The translations under genes and the position numbers were made by a program. A stretch of DNA of 64,000 nucleotides from Pseudomonas lini. GTDB taxonomy: Bacteria > Pseudomonadota > Gammaproteobacteria > Pseudomonadales > Pseudomonadaceae. Location: the NCBI RefSeq assembly GCF_964063345.1, contig NZ_OZ061318.1, forward strand, positions 682,001 to 746,000, read 5' to 3'. The stretch's first letter is position 1, and each line of letters starts with the position of its first letter. The notes beneath the pieces were generated by a model. That model was given only the letters and a program-made list of their open reading frames with translations, made no database searches and had not been told where the DNA came from. Positions 53,605 through 60,308 of the stretch are shown piece after piece.

Positions 53605-53672
53605 CAACCTTGATTTATCGCCATTGAAAAAACGTTACTCAACCAACCCTGGCTTCAGCCTCGGAGGACTTC

Positions 53673-54362
53673 ATGAGCGCCATCGACAAGCTTCGCGAAC
53701 GTATCAAACAAAAAGGCCTGCTCCACACGCTCCAGTCGCTCTGGAAGCGCTATGTGTACTTCCACCGAGAACTGTTGTGGCTGGGGCGCGATCTGGTCAC
53801 CCCGGTGGCGCCGCACAAACTGCGGCCCTATACGGGTTTAAAGCGGGTGACGATTACTCAGGAGAACGCCATCGCTTTCACCAAGTATTACGGTAACCGC
53901 GTCAAGGCCATGGCCCAAATCGCCTCCGAAGGTCACACCGGGCACATGTATGTGGACGAGGCAGGTGATGCGATCGGATTCATCTGGGGCAGCCTCAGTG
54001 ACTACTTTGACCAGCACTATTACGGCTGCTGGTTCCGGGTCAAACCCGGTGAGTTTTTCCAGTTCGGCGGTGAAATGATCCCTCTCTACTTCGGCTCCAG
54101 CCTGTCGGTGGATGCCCAGTACAATATCTGGGGTGCGATGCGGGACCAAGGCTGCAACAAGGTCATGGACGTCTGCGATGTCCGCAACATCCAGGCCATG
54201 AAAATGCACCTGCGCATGGACTACCAGGAGCAAGGGCGCATCACCCACATCTACGACCTGTTCGGCCGCTTTCGCTTCTTCCGCGAAACCTGTTACAGCG
54301 GCTCGCGGCTGGCTGAACTGCGCAAACCCGCGCAGCCGACGACGACTGCGGCGCAGGCGTGA
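53673..54362 (+). CDS. GNAT-like acetyltransferase, last gene of the operon
   Basis: A 229-aa protein starting MSAIDKLRERIKQKGLLHTL. A basic, Trp-rich N-terminus is followed by a GNAT-like fold (GHMYVDEAGDAIGFIWGSLS, then AMRDQGCNKVMDVCDVRNIQ and MKMHLRMDYQEQG). Proteins of this type close several Pseudomonas and rhizobial EPS operons. It starts 68 bp after chbG-like, the largest gap in the operon, and is followed by a REPIN. Confidence 0.78.
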   Translation: MSAIDKLRERIKQKGLLHTLQSLWKRYVYFHRELLWLGRDLVTPVAPHKLRPYTGLKRVTITQENAIAFTKYYGNRVKAMAQIASEGHTGHMYVDEAGDAIGFIWGSLSDYFDQHYYGCWFRVKPGEFFQFGGEMIPLYFGSSLSVDAQYNIWGAMRDQGCNKVMDVCDVRNIQAMKMHLRMDYQEQGRITHIYDLFGRFRFFRETCYSGSRLAELRKPAQPTTTAAQA

Positions 54363-54408
54363 TTGGCCAGTGGGAGCGATGGTTGTTGCTTGACTGCAGA
54401 CCGTGTCG

Positions 54409-54512
54409 CCGCCATCGCGGGCAAGCCCGCTCCCACAGGTATCTGCTTTGACCAAAGGATTTGTGAACGACAGCGATCACTGTGGGAGCGGGCTTGCCCG
54501 CGATGGCGGCAG
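54409..54512. repeat. REPIN at the end of the exopolysaccharide operon
   Basis: GCCGCCATCGCGGGCAAGCC (54409) is mirrored by GGCTTGCCCGCGATGGCGGC ending at 54510, with CTCCCACAG and CTGTGGGAG inside; the spacer is ~40 bp. It separates the convergent operon end and the methyltransferase gene. Confidence 0.9.
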
Positions 54513-54542
54513 TCAGTGCAACTCATTCCTCAGGTCTGACAC

Positions 54543-55349
54543 TCAGCGCTTCACCGCCACCAACGTGTAACACAATGGCAACTGCGCCTTTTGCTGCTGA
54601 TACCGATCGTAGAGTTCTTCGCGGTTGGAATGCGGGTATTCCTTGAAGTGGCTGATCTGCAACCCCGCCTCAACGGCACCGGTGAGGATGGCGCCCAGGG
54701 TGTGGACGAACCAGTAGGACGCTGAGGCCTGCTGTTCGACTTTGCCTTCGTAGACGATCGGCTGATTCTGGACGAAAGGTTCGCTGCAAAAATACGAGCT
54801 GTCCGGGCGATAGGGATCGGCTGACTCGGGGTCGAACATCTCCAGGAACGGGTGGGTTTCGTATACCACCAGGCTGCCGCCGGGCTTGAGGGTTTGCGCG
54901 GCATGGCGCAAGAACTCGGCGATGTCCGGCATCCAGTTCAATACACCGATGGTAATCAGTGCCACGTCAAAGCGCTGATGAAGATCAGTCGGCAGGTGAT
55001 GGATATCAGCCTCGATGAATTCGGGCTCACGGGGCGAACGGGATGCCAGCTCCCGGGCCTGATCGAGAAAGGCCTCCGACTGGTCAATGCCCACGACACA
55101 ACGGGCACCCAGCGCAAACAGCGAAAGACTTTCGCGTCCGTTGTTGCAGCCCAGTTGCACCACATCCTTGCCATCGACGCCGACCTGTTGGAGCAACCCG
55201 GTGAGGGTGTCATCCAGGCAGGAAAAATCGCCATCGCTCACGGCACTCAAACAGGCCTGCCACTCAGGGGTATCTTTGTGGTGTTGGGCGGAGTCATTCC
55301 ACGCATCGCGATTGCTGGCGATGACTTTTTCTTTTGTCGGCATTTCCAT
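54543..55349 (-). CDS. Class I SAM-dependent methyltransferase
   Basis: ATG 55349 has GGAG 7 nt upstream; earlier in-frame starts lack a ribosome site. The 268-aa protein has motif I VVQLGCNNGRESLSLF, the acidic VVGIDQSEAFLDQA, and RFDVALITIGVLNWMPDI as in small-molecule methyltransferases. A C-terminal HFKEYPHSNREELYDRY may bind the substrate. It stands alone and its substrate is unknown. Confidence 0.85.
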   Translation of the reverse strand: MEMPTKEKVIASNRDAWNDSAQHHKDTPEWQACLSAVSDGDFSCLDDTLTGLLQQVGVDGKDVVQLGCNNGRESLSLFALGARCVVGIDQSEAFLDQARELASRSPREPEFIEADIHHLPTDLHQRFDVALITIGVLNWMPDIAEFLRHAAQTLKPGGSLVVYETHPFLEMFDPESADPYRPDSSYFCSEPFVQNQPIVYEGKVEQQASASYWFVHTLGAILTGAVEAGLQISHFKEYPHSNREELYDRYQQQKAQLPLCYTLVAVKR

Positions 55350-55442
55350 TGCACGCTCCAGAATTCGGGCCTTTGATTGGCCGGCAAGAGTCTGGATCAG
55401 CATCAGGAAAATCGCCATTCGAGCTTTGTTGCGATCTTGTAA

Positions 55443-56348
55443 TCACCTGTGGGGCGAACCCTCTTCGCGCTGATTCAACCGCTCACGCAAGAACTCGATC
55501 AACGCCTGCACCGGTCGCGAACTCTGGCGATGTTGCGGGTAGACGGCCGACAAGGTCAGCGGCCCGGGGCGCAAATCATCCAGCACCGGCACAAGTTGGC
55601 CGTCCTCCAGGGCCGAACCGACGATGAAGGTCGGCAGGTAGGTGATTCCCATGCCGGCGATGGCCGCGTCCTTGAGCAACTCACCATTGTTGACCCGCAT
55701 CCGCCCAGTGACATTGACGTTCAGCGGCTTGCCCCGCCCCTCGAAACGCCATTGCACCTGCCGACCGTGGCCGTAAGGCAGGCAATCGTGGGTGTGCAAA
55801 TCCTCGGGTTTGAGCGGCGTGCCGCGCTCGGCCAGATAGGCCGGACTGGCGCAGTACACCCGCTCGATGGAGGCGAGGCGTCGGGCGATCAGTGTCGAGT
55901 CTTCCAGCACCCCGATGCGCAATGCCAGATCGTAGCCCTCGCCGAGCAAGTCCACTGGCCGATCGCTCAGGTCGACCTCCACGGTGACCTCGCGATAACG
56001 CTGTAAAAATACCGGCAGCAGACTGCCCAAATGGGCGACCGCAAATGACAGCGGCGCGCTCAAGCGAATGGTGCCACGAGGTTCAGTGGTCTGGCCGGCG
56101 ATGCCCTGCTCCACTTGCTCGACTTCGCTGAGCAGGCGCAGGGCCGATTCGTAATAACTCTGCCCCAGCGGCGTGACGTCCAACCGCCGGGTCGAACGGT
56201 TGAGCAGGCGCACGCCGAGGCGCTCTTCCAGTTGCATCAGGCGGCGGCTGACGAACTGCTTGGACAACCCTAATTGATCGGCTGCCGCAGTGAAGCTGCC
56301 AGAGTCCATGACCTGGCAAAAAATACGCATATCCTCGAACGGGTTCAT
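55443..56348 (-). CDS. LysR family transcriptional regulator (CrgA/DsdC-like subgroup)
   Basis: ATG 56348 (MNPFEDMRIFCQVMDSGSFT) opens the winged-helix domain: AAADQLGLSKQFVSRRLMQL then LGVRLLNRSTRRLDVT. The rest is a periplasmic-binding-fold effector domain. The 301 aa are of normal length. It lies 240 bp from, and on the same strand as, the YcaC-like gene, so it could regulate the DoxX-amidohydrolase operon, although the usual divergent arrangement is absent. Confidence 0.88.
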   Translation of the reverse strand: MNPFEDMRIFCQVMDSGSFTAAADQLGLSKQFVSRRLMQLEERLGVRLLNRSTRRLDVTPLGQSYYESALRLLSEVEQVEQGIAGQTTEPRGTIRLSAPLSFAVAHLGSLLPVFLQRYREVTVEVDLSDRPVDLLGEGYDLALRIGVLEDSTLIARRLASIERVYCASPAYLAERGTPLKPEDLHTHDCLPYGHGRQVQWRFEGRGKPLNVNVTGRMRVNNGELLKDAAIAGMGITYLPTFIVGSALEDGQLVPVLDDLRPGPLTLSAVYPQHRQSSRPVQALIEFLRERLNQREEGSPHR

Positions 56349-56413
56349 TGTCGCGCCCTGGTTGACGGTCAAGCGCTTTATAGCCGTTTTTGCCGTTCCC
56401 GGCTCCCCAAATC

Positions 56414-56461
56414 TAAAGATCAAAAGATCAAAAGATCAAAAGATCAAAAGATCAAAAGATC
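56414..56461. repeat. Tandem array of AAAAGATC (six 8-bp units)
   Basis: From 56414 (first base T instead of A) the unit AAAAGATC is repeated head to tail and the last copy runs into the inverted repeat at 56454. Such arrays are prone to slippage. Confidence 0.9.
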
Positions 56462-56552
56462 GCAGCCTGCGGCAGCCTATAGGGTTGCGTGTACCCGAAA
56501 TGATCAGGTGCACTCAAATCCCCGTCGGAGTTGCCGCAGGCTGCGATCTTTT
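56454..56552. repeat. Inverted repeat, AAAAGATCGCAGCCTGCGGC class
   Basis: AAAAGATCGCAGCCTGCGGC (56454 on) is mirrored at 56533-56552 by GCCGCAGGCTGCGATCTTTT, with about 60 bp between. This sequence class is frequent in intergenic DNA of the fluorescens group and differs from the REP class used elsewhere in the window. Confidence 0.85.
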
Positions 56553-56585
56553 AAAGCTGCCGACCGAAACCGGCAGCCGTTCCTC

Positions 56586-57212
56586 TTACTTCGCAGTGAA
56601 CTTCGTGTAGCTGTTGATCAGGTTGCGGTAGTTCGGGATGCGCTGCGACAGCAGGTTGGCCAGGCCTTCCATGTCGTTGCGCCAGTCGCCTTGCAACTCG
56701 CAGGCGACAGAGAACCAGTTCAACAGCTGCGCACCGGCGGCCGACATGCGCGCCCAGGAGGCTTGTTGCACGGTGGTGTTGAAGGTGCCGGAAGCGTCGG
56801 TCACCACGAACACTTCAAAGCCTTCAGCCAGCGCCGACAGGGTCGGGAACGTCACACACACATCAGTCACCACGCCGGCGATGATTAGCTGCTTACGGCC
56901 AGTAGCCTTGACGGCTTTGACGAAATCTTCGTTGTCCCAAGCGTTGATCTGACCTGGACGCGCAATGAACGGCGCGTCCGGGAACTGCTCTTTGAGCTCC
57001 GGCACGATTGGGCCGTTCGGGCCGCTGTCGAAGCTGGTGGTCAGGATGGTCGGCAAGTTGAAGAACTTGGCCACGTCGCCCAAGGCCAACACGTTGTTCT
57101 TGAATTCGTTGGGCGAGAAATCCTGCACCAACGAGATCAGGCCAGTCTGATGGTCGACCAGCAATACAACTGCATCATCTTTGTTCAGACGTTTGTAAGG
57201 AACGTTGCTCAT
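56586..57212 (-). CDS. Isochorismatase-like hydrolase, YcaC family
   Basis: ATG 57212 with GAGGAG 9 nt upstream; 208 aa. The fold shows VVLLVDHQTGLISLVQDF (D20), TILTTSFDSGPNGPI and IAGVVTDVCVTFPTLSALAE, where Cys119 is the nucleophile position. E. coli YcaC and its Pseudomonas homologue form octamers, but their substrate is not established. It is the last gene of the DoxX / ABM / amidohydrolase operon, 68 bp after the amidohydrolase stop. Confidence 0.88.
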   Translation of the reverse strand: MSNVPYKRLNKDDAVVLLVDHQTGLISLVQDFSPNEFKNNVLALGDVAKFFNLPTILTTSFDSGPNGPIVPELKEQFPDAPFIARPGQINAWDNEDFVKAVKATGRKQLIIAGVVTDVCVTFPTLSALAEGFEVFVVTDASGTFNTTVQQASWARMSAAGAQLLNWFSVACELQGDWRNDMEGLANLLSQRIPNYRNLINSYTKFTAK

Positions 57213-57280
57213 GTGAAACTCCTCGCAGGATTGACGTTGCTCAGGGCGCCGACACACCAGGTCGGCGCTTTTTTAAATGA

Positions 57281-59119
57281 CTAGAAGGCAAAACACGAGC
57301 AGCCAAACGCGCCCCAGAACCCCTGGAAATCGCTGACCGGTGCGTTCGACAAACGCGCCCGTTCATGGCTGTGGGAATGCACCGCGCACGGCCCGCTGCA
57401 CAGGTGAACCTGCGCCTGCATCGGCGAAGTCGGACGCCAGTGACCCGGCACCTTGACCACCGGTGACCAGTCCGGCAGCACCGGCACACTGGGGGGCCCC
57501 AGTTTTTCGAATTCGCCGGCGGCGTACACCACTTTGCCGCCGACCACGGTCAGCACCGATTCGATCCATTTGATGGCTTCTTCCTCGACACTGAAAAAGT
57601 CCGCGCTCAATGCCGCCACGTCAGCCAGTTGACCGACCTTGATCTGGCCTTTCTTGCCCTGTTCCGACGAAAACCAGGCACTGCCATGGGTGAACAGTTC
57701 CAGCGCGGTCTGCCGGGGCAGGCCTTCGCTGTGCAGCGCCAGGCCACCGACGGTGCGACCGCTGACCATCCAGTACAACGAGGTCCATGGATTGTAGCTG
57801 GACACTCGCGTTGCATCGGTGCCGGCGCCGACCGGTACACCCTCGGCCAGCATGCGCTTGATCGGTGGCGTGTTTTCGGCGGCTTTGGTGCCATAACGCT
57901 CGGCGAAATATTCCCCCTGGAACGCCATGCGATCCTGGATGGCGATACCACCGCCCAGCGCCCTCACCCGTTCGATGTTCTGCGGGGTGATGGTTTCGGC
58001 GTGGTCGAAGAACCATGGCAAACCATTGAAGGGAATGTCGCGGTTGACCTTCTCGAACACATCGAGCATGCGGCTGATGGATTCGTTGTAGGTCGCATGC
58101 AAACGGAACGGCCAGCGCTGCTCGACGAGGTGGCGAACCACCGGTTCCAGCTCGTCTTCCATGGTTTGCGGCAGATCCGGGCGCGGCTCGAGGAAGTCTT
58201 CGAAATCCGCCGCCGAGAACACCAGCATTTCCCCGGCACCGTTGTGCCGCAGGAAATCGTCGCCCTGGTGCAGCTTGACGCTGCCAGTCCAGTTCTTGAA
58301 ATCGGTCAGCTCTTCCTTGGGCTTCTGGGTGAACAGGTTGTAGGCGATGCGGATGGTCAGTTGCTGGTCCTTGGCCAACTGCTCGATCACCGCGTAGTCG
58401 TCCGGATAATTCTGGAAACCACCGCCGGCGTCGATGGCGCTGGTCAGGCCGAGGCGGTTGAGTTCGCGCATGAACTGGCGGGTCGAGTTGACCTGATACT
58501 CCAGCGGCAACTTCGGCCCTTTGGCCAGGGTCGAGTACAAAATCATCGCGTTCGGCCGCGCCACCAGCATGCCGGTCGGCTCACCGTTGGCATCGCGCAC
58601 AATCTCGCCGCCCGGCGGGTTCGGCGTGTTGCGGGTGTAACCGGCGACGCGCAACGCGGCGCGGTTGAGCAACGCACGGTCGTACAAATGCAGCACGAAC
58701 ACCGGCGTATCGGGTGCGGCCTGGTTGAGTTCTGCCAGGGTCGGCAGGCGTTTTTCGGCAAACTGAAATTCGTTCCAGCCACCGACCACCCGCACCCACT
58801 GCGGCGTCGGCGTGCGGTCGGCCTGATCCTTGAGCATGCGCAAGGCATCGGCCAGGGACGGCACGCCTTCCCAGCGCAGTTCGAGGTTGTAGTTCAGGCC
58901 GCCACGGATCAGGTGCAAGTGCGAGTCATTAAGGCCGGGAATGACGCAACGACCCTTGAGGTCGATGACCTGGGTGCCCGAACCGCGCAAGGCCATGGCT
59001 TCGGCATCGGTGCCAACCGCGACGAAGCGGCCGTCGCTGATCGCCACGGCGCTGGCGAGGGGCTTTTCACGGTCAACGGTATGGAACTGGCCATTGAACA
59101 GAATCAGATCGGCGTTCAT
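57281..59119 (-). CDS. Amidohydrolase, YtcJ-like, with Cys/His-rich tail
   Basis: A 612-aa protein, ATG 59119. The amidohydrolase_3 fold has the entry ISDGRFVAVGTDAEAMALRG, metal motif PGLNDSHLHLIRGGLNYN, KLHQGDDFLRHNG (bridging Lys), WPFRLHATYN, FFDHAETI and GAGTDATRVSSYNPW. The last ~45 residues read QVHLCSGPCAVHSHSHERAR and end FWGAFGCSCFAF, an unusual Cys/His cluster. YtcJ-type enzymes cleave exocyclic or cyclic amides; the substrate is unknown. It lies between the ABM gene and the YcaC-like hydrolase. Confidence 0.88.
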   Translation of the reverse strand: MNADLILFNGQFHTVDREKPLASAVAISDGRFVAVGTDAEAMALRGSGTQVIDLKGRCVIPGLNDSHLHLIRGGLNYNLELRWEGVPSLADALRMLKDQADRTPTPQWVRVVGGWNEFQFAEKRLPTLAELNQAAPDTPVFVLHLYDRALLNRAALRVAGYTRNTPNPPGGEIVRDANGEPTGMLVARPNAMILYSTLAKGPKLPLEYQVNSTRQFMRELNRLGLTSAIDAGGGFQNYPDDYAVIEQLAKDQQLTIRIAYNLFTQKPKEELTDFKNWTGSVKLHQGDDFLRHNGAGEMLVFSAADFEDFLEPRPDLPQTMEDELEPVVRHLVEQRWPFRLHATYNESISRMLDVFEKVNRDIPFNGLPWFFDHAETITPQNIERVRALGGGIAIQDRMAFQGEYFAERYGTKAAENTPPIKRMLAEGVPVGAGTDATRVSSYNPWTSLYWMVSGRTVGGLALHSEGLPRQTALELFTHGSAWFSSEQGKKGQIKVGQLADVAALSADFFSVEEEAIKWIESVLTVVGGKVVYAAGEFEKLGPPSVPVLPDWSPVVKVPGHWRPTSPMQAQVHLCSGPCAVHSHSHERARLSNAPVSDFQGFWGAFGCSCFAF

Positions 59120-59128
59120 CGCGTTTCC

Positions 59129-59719
59129 TTAAGGCTGTGTGGAATGGGACCGGCCGGCTTCCAGCCACGGCGCGAACAGGCGCGTGGCCAGCGGCATAAA
59201 GATGTACACCACCGACAGCACAATGGTCAGGGTGATCAGAAACGTGGCGACCACGTAGTTGGACAGGAAGGCATTGAGCTGCAGCAGCGGCCCCCAGAGC
59301 AGCGGCACCAGCAAGGTGTGCGGAAGAATCACCAGCAACGTCACCACAGCCTGCTTCCAGCGCGGCGGTGGCGAACCGGCCTCAGCCAGCGGTGAGAACC
59401 AGAACTCATTGACCGGGTTGACCTCGGTCTGGTCACCGTCGGCCAGCATCGGCGCAGCTTCATCGACCAACGCCTGACGTTGCGGCGAATCGAGCCAGCG
59501 CTGCATGGCCTCGGTCGAGCAAAAACGCAGCACGCAGGTGAACATATCCAGGCCACCGTTCTTGCCGCGAATCACATCCACGCCCAAGTGTCCTTCGCTC
59601 TGCCCGGCCACATTGACGATGTTACGCAGCCAAGCCTCGTAAGGGACTTCAAAACCGGCCTTGACCCGGTGCTTGACGATCAGGGTCACGACTTCTTCGA
59701 ATCGATTGGAATCAGGCAT
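59129..59719 (-). CDS. ABM-domain monooxygenase with C-terminal membrane helices
   Basis: ATG 59719 overlaps the doxX stop by 8 bp. The 196-aa protein has an N-terminal antibiotic biosynthesis monooxygenase-type dimeric alpha+beta barrel (VTLIVKHRVKAGFEVPYEAW, then LGVDVIRGKNGGLDMFTCVL) and two hydrophobic helices near residues 135-185. Such membrane-linked ABM proteins are common beside DoxX and YtcJ-like genes. Its function is not established. Confidence 0.85.
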   Translation of the reverse strand: MPDSNRFEEVVTLIVKHRVKAGFEVPYEAWLRNIVNVAGQSEGHLGVDVIRGKNGGLDMFTCVLRFCSTEAMQRWLDSPQRQALVDEAAPMLADGDQTEVNPVNEFWFSPLAEAGSPPPRWKQAVVTLLVILPHTLLVPLLWGPLLQLNAFLSNYVVATFLITLTIVLSVVYIFMPLATRLFAPWLEAGRSHSTQP

Positions 59720-60128
59720 AACGGAAGGCTCCGGTGAATCGGACATTGAGCGCCAGTCGGCCAGGCCCGGCGATGAAGAGGCTGGTGAAGAGGATCAACA
59801 GCAACCAGCCGAACTGCCCTTCGGCCACACTCCATTGCGGATGCACGACCAGCAGCGCCACCAGCAGCACAAACAGAATAGGCAAGCACGCCAGCCGCGC
59901 CAGCACACCGGCGATGATCAGCAGCGGGCACAGCACTTCGGCGAAAATTGCCAGACTCAACGTAAGGCTGGTGCCTAGGTGGAACGGGTCCTCGATGCGT
60001 TGCAGTTCGGCGCTGTAATCGAGCAGTTTCGGCAAGCCGTGGACCCACAACAAAAACAGCCCGCCGCTGACCCGCAGAAACAGCAGCCCGAAATCTTGAG
60101 CCTGTTCATTCCATTGCGAAGCGTTCAT
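59712..60128 (-). CDS. DoxX family membrane protein
   Basis: A 138-aa, four-helix protein: LLFLRVSGGLFLLWVHGLPK, LSLAIFAEVLCPLLIIAGVL, then LVALLVVHPQWSVAEGQFGW and LILFTSLFIAGPGRLAL. DoxX proteins serve as quinone-linked or thiosulfate/oxidative-stress membrane subunits. It is the first gene of a four-gene minus-strand operon. Confidence 0.88.
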   Translation of the reverse strand: MNASQWNEQAQDFGLLFLRVSGGLFLLWVHGLPKLLDYSAELQRIEDPFHLGTSLTLSLAIFAEVLCPLLIIAGVLARLACLPILFVLLVALLVVHPQWSVAEGQFGWLLLILFTSLFIAGPGRLALNVRFTGAFRYA

Positions 60129-60308
60129 GGCCCTACCCGTGATCGATCATTGGCCTTAATAGTGCCGCTGCGGGGTAGGAAAAAATTGAATGTACGTGCT
60201 CTCTTTGCGAGAGCTCCCGGATCATCTGAACGAGCTGACTCGCAATAACGCCGGGTCAGCCAACGTCATTACTGACGATGGCCTTATGCATTACCGACAC
60301 GCTTTCTT

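Noticed and set aside
56414..56552. CRISPR-like array
   Set aside because: The unit is 8 bp with no spacers; it is a simple tandem repeat joined to an inverted repeat.
57629..59395. 588-codon open frame on the plus strand
   Set aside because: It lies antisense to the amidohydrolase and ABM genes, has no ribosome site and reads as Arg/His/Gln-rich shadow sequence typical of GC-rich DNA.
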